The notes under the pieces: generated by a model
What the model saw: the letters and a program-made list of their open reading frames with translations, nothing else
Database searches by the model: none
What the model was told of the DNA's origin: nothing
Origin: Xiphophorus maculatus
Taxonomy: Eukaryota > Chordata > Actinopteri > Cyprinodontiformes > Poeciliidae
Assembly (NCBI RefSeq): GCF_002775205.1
Contig: NC_036461.1
Span: 22,744,875-22,808,874 of the forward strand
Direction: 5' to 3'
DNA length: 64,000 nt
Part shown: positions 44,631-58,200 of the stretch, one piece after another
Layout of the letters: the number at the start of each line of letters is the position of its first letter
Numbering within the stretch: the first letter of the stretch is position 1
Translations under genes and position numbers: made by a program

Positions 44631-47600
44631 GTCCTCCTCTTCGCAACGCTCACATTTCTCAGGCTTCCTCGGAGTCCCTCACACTTCAGTTCTTGTTTTT
44701 TCTTTTTTACATTTTTATTTCGATGTTCCGTACTGGAACATCGAAAGCTTTTCTTTTCGGTACGTTCTATAGGAGGTAAATCAATGTGAAGTTTTTTTTT
44801 TTTTTGGGTGAAATAAGATGCAGTAACGTTGCGTGTTTTGGTGCTCTGCTGCAGCTCGATAGACCAGAACCAGTCTACTGTATCGACGGTTCATATCTTA
44901 GGACTCTATTTTCATAACACAATGCGAATACAGCAAATGGCAAAAAAAAAAATTAAAAACGAACTTGATCTGTTTGTAATGCTGTTGCCGTACGATTAGC
45001 CGTCAATGCAGGGTAAAAAGACCAGCATCTTTTTCATTCTCATCGGATTTCATGTTCATTTCTTAGGAATTTGCAGTTAAATAGTTCAACTCTTGTGCCA
45101 ACTTTCTTAAAAAAAAAAACAAAAAAAAAGTCAAAAACAGGGATTATATTTTACACTCACGTTTGTTAGCGTGAGCGTGAGCCATAAATGTATCGTTTTC
45201 TTCTTTATTTTAAGAGGTAAGAAATTTCTTTTCCCCTTTTCTAGTGTCCCGATTGGCACATTTCCGCAGATTTAACGATCTCCCAACTTAACGTTTTCGT
45301 TCACGTTCGTAGTTGCCGAGAGTTTACATTCTCTGTTTTATACAAGTCGAAACATGCCTTTTACGAAACTGACATTCATAGTAAGAGTTGAATGTTTACA
45401 TTTTATGTAAATAAAGAGAAACATTACAACGGGGTGCTTGTGCGGATCTTGGAATCTCAACCTGTCTCGACATTTCAGGCATTCCGTATGAAACAGCTGG
45501 TTGCTACGTGACCCAGGGCTGTTTGGCTCTGCAAAAGGGAAATTCAAGATGGAATGCTAATTACAGGATTGCCTTTTATTCATTCAGGACTGCGTCTTGG
45601 AGGTAGACGGGTCACACACCTCAACTGTTTGGATTATTTGTGTAAAGGTATGTGTGTTTGTAGCGTATATAAAAAGAGATGGAGGGCACTGAACCCCCCA
45701 CACATAAAGTTGAAACGAACTGGATAAACAACACAGATGACCTGTGACAAAAGTTTAACTCCTTTGCCTTCTCCCAGTACTGTGGGAACGCACCACTCAG
45801 TTGGAAACAACCAATAGAGATAGGCGGAGGGTTTTAGTGCTGTCAATAACTCTTGCGCTCCTCTCCTCCCTCCAACTCTTTGCTAAGCTACAGCTGATTC
45901 ACCACAACAGAGTCTGCCACTAATGCTAATGCTAGTTAGTATAGGGCATTACAATGGCAGATAAACAGTTTTTCTGTTGTTTTTCCATCATTGGCGCATT
46001 GTGGAGCATACAGGAGGTTGATTGACAGCGCTAAGACCCTCCTCCTTGCTCTGATTGGTTGGTTTTGACCAGGAGTGATGCATTTCATTTTTGCAGAACG
46101 CAAAGGTAGCACAGGGAGAAGGTGGAGGAGCTCAATTTTTCACATATTATCTGTCATATTATACTGTCAAGACATGGTGACAGTTTTAATAAATGTGGGG
46201 AAAAAAACATTTTTGTAAAAGTTGCATACTGCAGGTTGAAGTGAAGTATTTAATTATTGAAAACAAAGCCAGTTAGTTTTTCCTACAAGCAGAAATTCTC
46301 TGATTAGAAACGTAATCAGATACATTTAAAAATAAAGGCTATAAAAGAAACACTTTTATTCTTCAAGTATCTTTCTTTCAAGATGTGTGTGGCCGTATTT
46401 GAAATTAAAATGACAAACACCAGAAATAAACATCTCAACAAAAATATATATATCAATAATTATGATTTTATTTCACAATTGACAAACAGAGCACAAAATC
46501 ATTAGTCCCTGCATTTTTTTTTAAAGAAGTTACTGCATTACATATTTCATGATATTTTTATTTTTTCCCCTAAATATTCGTTTCAGTATAAAGTGCGGCA
46601 GTGATGGGACACAACAGTCGAAGTTGAGTAGGGATAGAGTGCAGCTTCGTTCAAAATGGTTTCATTTGTTCCTCAATAATTACTACGGGAAGATTTGTTG
46701 CCAGGTTAGTGCAGAGACACGCAAGGCAAAGAGGCAACAACATCTCCACCGCCTGACGGTGCTTCTTCAAACATGTGACACATTTAATGTGACTAAAAGT
46801 TATACCTGGAACCTGTTGGTTCAGGAATACAAAAACTAATTCAGGTTTTGTGACTCTGTGTGTGTGTTTTTTTTTAATTTTTACTCAATGTTACAAATTC
46901 ACCTGATCTACCTTAAGGACAGACAACAACAAAAAACTAGGAGTCTGACTAAGCAACAGTGTTTCTGATCTCATAAACGAAGTGGATCCCTTCCTGCATC
47001 CCACCTGAAATTTAAACAATTAAAATGTTCTTAAATGCCCTGAAATATAATTATTTCTTTGTACAACTGCTTTAAAAGGATAGTTTGGGATATTTGAAGT
47101 GGGGTTTTGCTAAAAAATAAAAAAAAATTAGAAGCTCTTAATATCTTTCCTCCAGCAGATAACTTTTCATCCACATTAGAGAGTACAAGAGGCTAAAGCT
47201 AATGGCTAACCCAAGGAGAACTAAGACCAGCATAGTTGAGATTCTTTAAATGGTTCCATCACGCGCCTTCACAAGAAAATGGATAAGTTTATTTTCCTGT
47301 CAAACAACTACTGTGTTGCTACCCTGATGCTCAGTCACCTTTGGCTGCTGTTTCATAACAATGAATGATATACAGCTGCTACCGTCAAAACACCCAACTG
47401 TAAAATGGTGGTGGGGGGGGAATGTACACAGTCTCTGGAGAAGATGGAGACATTTAATATCTGCTAATGTTTGAACTGTTTCCCAGAAATGACATTTTCA
47501 GCTTTGAATCGTTCTGAACTGCAGATAAAATAGACGACTCGGCTGGCTAGCTGTTAGCTTTCCATCACTGATTTCTGCATTGTTCTCCAACCTCACTTAC

Positions 47601-49211
47601 TATGATGTGTCTACTGCCGGTGAGGGAACCATTATTGATTACTTTATAGGAACCCTCCTGTTTCTGTTTAAAGAACTCAAATTTAGCTTAATTATTCTAG
47701 CTAAAAATTAGCTTGATTAACTTATTTTAGAAACTTCTACCCCTCCTCAGATAATTATTTTCAGAATCAATGGAGGCTGGAGACGATGCGTCAATGACGA
47801 TGAAAAAAACAGTGGAAAAGTAAAAACGATTCCTGGTCCAAGTACTGCATTGAGGCTAGTATTTTTTTTTTATTTTCCATTTTTCACTTAATCTCTGTAA
47901 TAGATTGGTTAGTATGACTGGAAAAACACATTCTGCTTTCATTGCATGTTTCACACGGGAAAATCGTGAACTGTGCTCTGCTTCCTGCCTTCGCGTACTG
48001 TGTAACTAAGATCCGAATACCAACCTGTCAACGGTTTAAAGGTTCCTAAAACAATGTTTGGGTAAAACAAGTGTGAAATTTTTGATACTGGAATTTAAGC
48101 TAACAAGTTAGCCGTTAGCTATAACCTCCACGTCCAACTAATCTGGATAACAAGAGCGATCGGCTGTATCTAGGATATAACCTCCTCACGTCGCTTCAAA
48201 CATCCTGCACTATCCTTTTCAAAGAAACAATCACTGAAAATGTGTTCTGTACACGTAAACTACGTCTCTGGGATAGCAACGAGAATATCTGTTAGGTATG
48301 TAACATTTTGACAAAGAACATTGAAAGTGGACAAACCAAAACATACAGACATTAATATCGTTAATAGAAATAAAAGAAAGAAAGAAAAAAAAAATGGTAA
48401 CATTTATCAAGGGTCAGTTTCGGATTTTCTTTTCCCTTTAGGCTGAGGTAGGAAACAAACACACACCAATGCAAAGCAGCGTGCGTTTCAGTCAAGTACC
48501 GTCCTTTTAAAATACCGTACCGATGAAAAGCAACGTCGTCTTTCGAGAATCGGCACAGTGGTGATTCACAGCTTTACCGCGGAAGGAACGATACTTGCGT
48601 AACAAAAGGTTTTCCCAACAGGTTCTACCGTCAACACAGGGCTAGCGCTGGTTTAGCGCTAGTGTTTGCTAGCGCCAACTTAGCAGCACACACTTTTTGA
48701 GCAGTAAAAACTGATTCTCAAGAGTTTCACATCTGAGAAACCGGTGCTACGATTTTGTGTAAAATGTTCTGAAATTAAAGGGGAAAAAAATACTTGTCAG
48801 TTATACTAGTTTTAGAAAGAATTACTGCATAATGCCAACATGATGCACAGATGGTGTCCTCTTTGGTTGTAGGGGAATGCCACAATTATTTCAAATGAAA
48901 GTACTTGTTCACATGAAATCTAAAAATATGTTTTGTGGCTTCTGCAGGAAGTTGAAATATTTCCCTCGTCAGCAGACTCAGCCTGGGGGTTTTGAACTAA
49001 GCCCTATAAGTTTGCGTAACCCATGTAATTACCAGGGTAGGATTGCTGCGATCACGCTAAAGGAGGAAGATCGATTCCTTACGGTTGTGGTGGGTAGAAA
49101 CAACATGTCAGTGGGGAGATTTAAGTCGGCAGACGCTGAGGCCCACGTCGCTGTGTTTTAAACACGTAGTGTGCGGATCGCGACTCCTTTTGCTTCAGAG
49201 TCTTCCCTTCT
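44631..49211. other. Intergenic spacer between convergent rdh12 and zfyve26, including both 3' UTRs
   Basis: AATAAA at 45410-45415 is a good rdh12 poly(A) signal. A perfect 12-bp hairpin lies at 44718-44746. On the minus strand, AATAAA at 46472-46467 or 46360-46355 could end zfyve26, giving a long 3' UTR of ~2.7 kb. At 46166-46240 a short repeat shared with arg2 intron 2 occurs. No further gene is seen. Confidence 0.5.
44718..44746 (+). repeat. rdh12: Perfect 12-bp hairpin in the rdh12 3' UTR
   Basis: Arms TTTCGATGTTCC (44718-44729) and GGAACATCGAAA (44735-44746) with loop GTACT, ~90 nt after the stop codon. It would form in the mRNA. It lacks the AUGA/GA core of a SECIS element. Confidence 0.75.
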
Positions 49212-52200
49212 TTACCTTGCGGTGGGCCGGCTCTGACGCGGCGGGGGGGATCTGCTGTGCTCCGAGAGCCACTGGCGGCAGATGTTCTGCATCACCGAGT
49301 CCTGCGCTCCTTCAGCCGCTTGCAGGACGTCCTGGACCAACGGGCCCGCCCGGCCCGGGTCCAGCTTCACGGCCAGCAGGTACGCCGGCCTCAGTTTACT
49401 GCACACCAGGAAGGCTTTGATCTGAGACAGAAAAGTTTCAGATGCATGCAATTAAAATTGAACAGATTTTTCTTCTGTTTTTCCCTTTACTGAAGTTCAT
49501 GAAAGACTGCTTAGTGCAATGAAAGCAGAACAAACACCAGTCTACCTTGGTTTCTATGCTCTTTATCTCCATGACGAGGATTTCCAGCTCCTTGGCCTGA
49601 ACCAAAACAAAGGTGAGAATCAGCCTGTCCAGACGGACTGCATGTCACAGTTTGTCCTGCAGCTTCCTTCTAGTGATTTCTGCCACTTACATCAGCCGGC
49701 CCCTTATCGGCTACAGACACACAGCTGAGGATGAGGGCGTCGCAGTCGCTCCTGGTGGCGGTGCCCGACTCGCCCACGCATTTGAGGAGCTGCTTCACGG
49801 CGCCGTACTGCCTCTGCCGGACGAGCCGGTGCCCCGCCTTGACGTAGACGGCCTGCGCCTCCAGCTGGAAGTCCTGCGAGGGCAGGAGGGGAAAGAGAGG
49901 AGAGGAAGTCGAATAAAAATTTAAAATACTCACTGTGACCGGAGCTCGAAAGAGTAGCGGCTTAACTTGTACCTGTATGACTCTGTACGCGATGCCGAAC
50001 CCTTCCTCTACGTTTTTTCCTCCGAGCATCACCTGTGACACAAGTGGAAAAAAAACCACATGTGATTCCAGAGTTCATTTGTTCACAAATCCTTTGTCTT
50101 GTAAAAACATCATATAACATTAACTTTTTCCAACTTTAATGTAAGGTCTGGGGGATTTTATGAGGCAGGAAAATAAAAGACAAGTGGTTTTTGATTTTTC
50201 CATTTTGCCTCACTAAATAATTATGGAAGACATTGTATTAGGTCCCCTATTTACTGTAATACCCCAAAATAACATCCAGAGCTGACAGTTTCCTTAATTA
50301 GTCAGCACATTAGTAAACTCTGCTGACCTGTGACTTAATCTCAATATGAATCCAGATGTCCTTTCTCAGAGGTTTATCTCTCTATTTTAATAAGCATTCT
50401 CCATCGTGAGTAAGGAACACAACAGAGAAGACGGATAAAAGTTGTGGAAAAGTTCAATTTAAAAACCGATATCACTGGCAAGCCCTCTTGAAAAATGCTG
50501 CCAATACAACGGCAAACAGAGACATCTTCGATGACGAAGACATAAATTTAAATAAATAAATTAAAAAAAAAAATTTTTTTAGCTGTGCCTCCCTAAACGT
50601 TTTACTGGCCTGGACACCCATAGTCAGCAGGAAGATGCCGTCAAAGCTACAATTAAAATGGTCTAGTCAAAGTCCAGACCTCAATCAGGTTGAGCAGCAA
50701 GACTCGAAAGTTGTTGTTTTCAAGGCAACTCTTGAGCTATTTTGTCTCATGACCTTTAAAGCTGCTAGAGAAACGCTGGGACTTTCACACATAGACACTA
50801 GGGGGTGCTAGAGCACCTGCCTTTCTTGCCCTCTGCACGAAAAAGTCCCCTTCTGAAATCCTTTTTTTTTTTTTTTTTTGGTTATAATCACATCAAAATG
50901 TGACTCTTCATTCCTAAATGGATTATTAGGCTCAGAAGACGAGTCAGAAACATCCAGCTTCACCTTGCAGGCGACCTCCATCTTCACAGAGTTTATACCG
51001 AACAGCGTCGGCGGCGGCGAACCGGATCCGGTCGGCCTGGACGGAGGCCTGCCAGCCTGCGAGGCGCCGGAGGACGCCGCCACCGCCTCGCAGCGATGCA
51101 GGAAGCGAGTCACCTCCAGCTGCAGTTCGATTGTGTTCATGTGCCTGCAGAAAGTTCAGTCATCTCTGCTTCAAATGTTCAAAAACTCCGACGGGAAAAT
51201 AACAGAGGGTACAAAACCCCCTTTTTAAAACGCAACGATAAAACCGATGAGGTGTTTATCAAATAACCTGGACACGTCGCTGGATGACATCGTCTTCCTG
51301 AAGGAGCTGACAGACGGTTTCCTCCTGCCGGCCCCTCGGCCTTGCTGCTCCTGCAGGTATGTCTTCAGGTGTTCTTTGGCTCTGGCCAACCAGCGCTGGA
51401 GAACGCCAAGAAAAGAGTCAGCCACAGGCTTAACTTAGAAAAATAAATTAGAATAAAATAGTCCACTTGAAACCAAATAAGACAGAAACACCTGCTGCTC
51501 CCCCAGCTGTAGGTATGAGGTCGCTCCATGTGTGAAGAATCGTATGCAGGTCATTGCGGCGCGGACGTGATCCTGCGCAGAAAACAAAAAATAATGCTTT
51601 CAAATTCAGATTTAACACTAAAAAAAAAATTATTTTTGTCCCTTCTGCGAGTTGTACAACGGAGTATTAGGGACAGGCTACGAGAATTTTTGTTCAATTA
51701 CAAAAATAAAACCAAAAATTTCCTCAGAAAAAAACATTTTCTCATTAAAAAAGTTGTTTTAATAAGAGAAAGGCTGGGATAGTTAAGAGCTGACCTGTGT
51801 AGTTCTGTCTTCATTGCTTTAAAGTCCTACTGCGTGTAATTTCATGCTAATGTGTTCAAAGATGAAGTATTTTTTGTTGATTAAATATTATTTGTAAAAA
51901 GCAAGATGCTCAACATTCCTCTCTTTAACGTTTTCTTATTTTTCATGTTCTCATAAAATGATGATTTATTCTCTTAATATTACAACTTCATTCTGGCATT
52001 ATTTCAACTCTATTATCATACAACTTTATTCTTGTAGGATTATGACTTTCTCCTTGTGATTAAAAAAAATTAAAAAAAATCATAGCCTGGCCCTAATATT
52101 CTGATGTAGAGCTGACCTGTAAACAGAAGCTGTTAAAAATGTTTGTCAAACAAGATGGCCGCCGTGGGCATGTACATCACTCTGAAATATAGAAACCCAA

Positions 52201-55200
52201 TGAGGGCATTTGGAGGGAGGGAGGGAAAATCCACATTGTCCAAAAATTAAATCCTCAAAATCCAAAAATTCAATTATTAAAATCGGATTATGGTTTAATC
52301 TAAATTATTCAAACTACACCTTTACAAACAACAAGTGTTTGCCCCCCAAAAACACAGACATTAAAGCAGATCCTACCATCATGAACTGCTGCAGCTGGTA
52401 CAGACAGTGATAGTACTGCTTCCGCTGCAGGAACTGGCACGAAGCGATCAGGTAGCGGCTCCACGAGTCCAAGCTGGGCTCTAGTTTTCCCATGATGCCC
52501 TGCAGCTTGCCGAGATGCCCTCGCTCCACACATGGCTGCAACACGCCCTCCAGAAACACTTCCTCGGGACACTCCTGAGCCGCCGGACGGGGTGCGATCA
52601 CACACACACACACACAAACAAACAAACGTCTGGTTCTATAGCACAAGGGATCGACCCGAAGACGATCCGTAACCATGGAGCCTCACCTTGGTGAGGAGAT
52701 ACGTCAAGGCTTCCTCGTCACAGTTGTGGCGCATGTAGAAGCTGACGACAGCCAGGTGGGGGCCGTACGTCTTCAGGTAATGGAGACACTCCTGGTGGAG
52801 GTAGCTGCTCTGAGTCGGGGCGACTTGTCGCTCCGCTGGACCGACTTCGTTCAGAGCGTCCTCCAGCTCCCGGAGGGACGCCAAAATGTCTTCGCCGTAC
52901 GACTGACGAAGGAGACAGAAGGCGGCAGTTTAACAAACAAAACAAGTCGCAGCTTAAATATGTCAGAGAATATAACTACGTCTGTCACAACAAGCAGTGA
53001 ACCAACTAATCGCATGATTAACTGAAACGAGTGCCATCATTTCCGCCGGGACAGCAGCGGATCAAGAGATGATCCTTTTTAAAGATGGTTGAAAAGCAGC
53101 CATCTTTGGAAACACTGCAAACATTTGACACCCAGTACAAAGTAGTTGGTTTAACTACCCTGTCTAAGCTGAATGATTATTAAGTAGACATATGCAAATC
53201 TGATATTAATATCTGTATCAGTCCCAATAGTGATAAAACTTCTAGATCAGGTATCTGTGACCATGTTGCTGATCCATAAGGGCAGATCTATTCAGACTAA
53301 TTCTACAGTTTTTTTTCTTTTTTGAGGGACAACATGCTTTATTATTAATTTTATATTATGTTTGGAATTACTAATTGTACTTTCTGCACCATCTCAAAAA
53401 AGGTTTGTTGGAGTTTATGTTTGTAAATTTCAGCATCTTTATTATTTATTTTACATTGGCTGTTATACTCCTAACTGCACCGATTTAAATTAAAGGTGTG
53501 TTGTCTTAACATGACTGACCAAGCTAGTGAAGCTATTGGTGTATTTCAGTGTGTTGCACTGGTGAGTTATCAAATAAACTTGTAAGTCAGTAAATTTATG
53601 TCTGTATTTACAAAACAAAAACATTTCAAGTCAACTAAGCTCTGTTTTTCTGTTTCACAACAGTATCTTTCGATTCTAAACCTCAGATATTGGTAAAGTG
53701 AATCAGTGCATCACTACTATTTAGTTAAATGCTCTTTAGAAATTTATTGGGGTTTTTTCTGTGAGTGGACACATTACATTATTATATTAGTGGAAAATGG
53801 TCTCAAAATGACAGTAGTGTCGTTTATCGCAATAATGTCTGGGAAAATTTATCGCCCAGCATAATTTGTTTTTGTGACAGGCCTAAATGTAATAATACTG
53901 TAAGAACGAGGGAAACCCTGGTTTCTAAACAGTGTAAAACTCGTAGTGATGTTTTGACAGAAAGACAGGAGTGGCACCATTATATATACATATATAAATA
54001 TATATAAAAATAAAGCTTCTCACCGGGGCGCAAGCGGGCCGTACGGTGGTCTCGAGGTGATGGACGATCTCCTGCAACAAAGGTGGGCCCAGATTGAGCT
54101 GGTTCCGGTCCACCGGAGGCTTCAGGCAGCGGGAAAACTTCTCCCTGGCTCCGGAAAGATTCCCGGCCTTCAGAGAACCCAGAGCCCACGCCTGCCACAC
54201 GCCGCCGGGGTCGAGGCCGCTCTTTGTCGACACCTAGCAACACCGCCAGACATCATCGTCATCGTCACCAATCCGCTGAAGGGCGAAAAAATGTAAGTCG
54301 AATCAAAGAATCCCAGGAAGCCCCACCTCCACCGCCAGCTGGTAGTGTTCGGCCTCCAGCAGCTGGTTGCGCAGGCGCGTGACGGCGGTCGTCTCCAGGA
54401 TGTCGTCCAGAGAGGGAATGTATTTGTAATTGGCCAGCACCAGAATCTTCAACACGTCTACTTTGCTGATGTAGCTGCAAACGGGACGAATGAAGAAGAA
54501 GCAAAGCTTTGAAGCCGACATTCAGAGAGGATTTAACACATTACTGTCATTCATTTGGATGGAATGATGATGCAGCTTCAGTGAAGAAAAACAAAGACAT
54601 TTATTAGGCAAATAAGTTTTAATTTATCGTGAATTTTTGCTAATCTACACAGGATCAACATTTGTCACACTAGCTGCTCAACCAGCCAATTTCAACTACC
54701 TCAACAATCAGCGGTGGTCAAAAATCCAATAATATTTCTGACAAAAGCTCTTTGATAGCTATAAAAAGTTGTTTTTTTCAAAACAAAAAACTATTAGTGG
54801 GGATCTATGTTTATACTTAAGCTTATAGGCACATATTTGAACTTGAAAGTTAAATCAAGTCCATAATAAATAAAGACTCACTGACATTATCTACTGCATC
54901 ATCCGTCCAGCACATAAAAGGAGAAGTTCAAAAATAAATTTCCTGGATCAATAAAAGCCAAAAATGGACAATTATGATGACAAATTTTGCTGGATTGTCC
55001 CAGAGATTATTGTGATAAACGTTAATATTGTAGTTTTGAGACCATTTTGCACCAATGAAATGGTAATGACATAATAATGCATTAAACACAGACTGATAAA
55101 CTTTAACTTTGCACACTGGAACTGGGAGACATTTTAAATACATCAAAATATAAAACGACAACCAAAGACAACGAATAAAAAAAGCCAATTAAAAACTGAA

Positions 55201-58200
55201 ACCATAAATAAAATGGATTATGACGTCTCTACAAAAATGCCCTTGAAAAAATATTCAAATCATCAGAATGGAAATTATTGAGCTCGTTTTAAATAATTAT
55301 GCAATTAATTGATTAACTAACCTAATTCGTGATTCAGTTCTATTCAAAAATGCTTTATAGATCCCAAACAGAAATTAAATATTGTTTTAACTTATGTTAT
55401 CCAAGGTTCCTCAAAGAGTTGTTGTATATGGGGATTGCTGTGAGAAGGAAGGATCTCCTATAGTAGTCTGTGTTACAGCGGTTCTACAGAAGCCCCTGAC
55501 TGAAGACTTTGTTTTGTTGTATAACACTCACATGAAGAAGGTGTGTACGTTTCTAACCTGCTCTGTACGTTCTGTAAGGACGCAGTGAGGTAAGTGGGTG
55601 AAATCGTGTGGTGAAATATCAAATAAATACTTTACGTCACGCATCCTGTGACTCAAAGGGTTGCAGGCTGGTTGCAGCGACGAGCTACAGTTTTGTAAAC
55701 CTTCCGGTGTTGGTTCACTTTTGAGGAACTTCAAAACTAAATCAAAAGAATATTCCTTTCCAGGCCTGTAAAGCTATTCGACACTTGGCTTCACGTCGCA
55801 GGGCGCGTCCTACCTGTCGCATAAAGCCAGATCGTGGCTCTGGCCGACTTTCACAAACATCAGCTTGGCGCTGAACAGCAGCTGCCGCATGACGTCAGTG
55901 AGGAGGCAGGCGTCCACCTCCGGGTTGGTCAGTTTCCGGGACAGGGAGCGGCAGTGGTTGATGAGCTGGTGGCCGCAGGCGGCTTGGTCGCTGTGCAGAG
56001 ACAAGATGGCCACGCAGAGGTGCGCGCTGGGAGCCTGGTGGCGTTACAGATGTTTACATTTTAGCTAGCGACACTCAAACGGATCACAATCACAGCTCTA
56101 AACATGAGAAACATATCATTTTAAGTCGCTTTGTTCCAAAATTAAGGCTTTTATCAGGACGAATGCGGGAAGACAAGTAAACATGGAAGGAAAAGTACAA
56201 CGTTAAGTTGCATATTTTTGCTCGTCATGCTACAAATACAAACTTTAATCCATTTTTGGGGGGATTTATTGGGAATTATTTCTTTACAAATACACTTCTA
56301 TTCAGCTTCCTGTACTCCGATATGTCTAAATAAAAATAATGAGTTGAACCAAACAATGTAAAGTTAGACCTGTTCGTAGTAGAACTCGCTCCGCCGCAGC
56401 TGGTTCTCAGCAGGGCTTGTGCTCAGACGGCTCTGTCGGTGGACCACTTCAGGCAGATGCAGCATCCCGTCCAGAGGCTCCTGGGAGACGACCGGGCTTC
56501 CAATGACTGCGCCGAGACAGACAGACAGAGGAGCGGGAGCATACTCAGCAAACAGAGGCCTGCAGGCGAGAGTTACTAAAACAACGGTAGGGGACGTCGA
56601 CCTACCTTCGGCAGACTCGGACTCCTCTTCAGAACTGCAAAAACAGAATAAAAGGAGGCGAGTTTGAGGAATGGTTGAGTTTAACTCGAGCAAACAGGTT
56701 CCTCACAGAGGAAGTTACATTTTGAATGCTTGGACTGTACGAGGCACTACGTAAAAAGACTTACAAATAAATGAAGGCTGAGAGTTTAAAAGTAAATTTT
56801 GTATTTTTTTTTTACATACAAAAGTCCTGAGCTGGAACCTGTTTTTGACGTTTCCGGTACGCCCATAAATCTGACACACAAGTCAGAAGCAACAGCAGCA
56901 GAGAACGAAGCTGCTTTTCTTGGCTCACCTGGGATTCGTTTGTGCTTCGAAACACGATATGATTGGACGCCAGAAAATCGTCCAATCCTATCCTGTGTTA
57001 AAATTGTGCTAAAAGGAGTTAGCCTATCAGTGAAACTATTCTATCCTAAAATAGCATCTCAGTGCTAAACATGTAGCAGTAGCGCAGACGTCCTCGATGC
57101 TAATGTCAGCATCCACAGTTCACATTTCTAAAGAAGGACTTTTTTTCAAAGAAGTTCCATGAGTGATGTGTAATAACACTTTGCACCAATCAGATGGTTG
57201 AATAACCCAGATAATAGATTGAAAGCAATAAATCAATTCCTTTTTGAGATTTAATGTTAATTTATGCAATAATTTAGCAGATAAATTGATTTTTGAAAGG
57301 AAAATGTTGCTTTCTTTTTGTCAGCATATGGTTTTTTGATTAAAATGTTATTATTTAAAACAACTAACACAAACCAACAACAAAAATGTACTCCTTAAAA
57401 AGGAACTCACTCTGGGTGGAAGTAAAGGTAACACTGGTCGCAGACTCGGACTTCCTCTCCTGGACGCCCGTCGAGCAGCATCTTCCGCTCCGAACATGCG
57501 CTGCATACCAGGCGGCCACATCTCCGGCAGTGATGCCGTCTGTTGAACTAAAGAGCAATGGGGACGGAGACGGCGGAAATATTCAAGTCTGTTCCTTTAG
57601 TTGCCAAAAAAAACCCTTGTCTTTTAAAGCAGGAATGCCAAACTCATTTTCATCTAGAGCCACATCAAGATCATAAATGTTCACAATGGACCGGTTGTGC
57701 CTGAATGTATTAATAAAAACCATTAAACTGTTAAAATACATACACATCTGTCTCAGGATTCAATAAGGACTTCTTAACATTAAATAACATTGAACATCTT
57801 TTCACGTTGATCAGTATCTTCCAGATGTTGCGATTGTTTTTGTGATGTGTTGCAATCAAAATCACAGATTTTGCAGTGCTAATTTAAAAATATTTGCAAT
57901 ATTTTCAAATTTATGACGTTAACTTGACATCAAATAAGGCTGAAGCAGCAGCGTAGTAAAACTAAAAAAATACTGCCACCTGCAGGTGGGAGCCACTTAA
58001 ACCCAATGGGGCCACATGAAAAGCTATGATGGGCCGGATTTGGCCCAAGAGCCTCAAGTTTGACACCTGTGTTTTAGTGACTTCCAGTACCGGAGCAACA
58101 ACATAAAATACCACAAAAAAAAAAAAGAAAAATTAGCAAAATATAAATAACAGATAAATGGAATATTGTGCAAACTGTAATATTAGAAACTCAAACAGCT

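Noticed and set aside
48877..49161. 94-codon plus-strand frame left of zfyve26
   Set aside because: No family; lies in the presumed zfyve26 3' UTR on the opposite strand.
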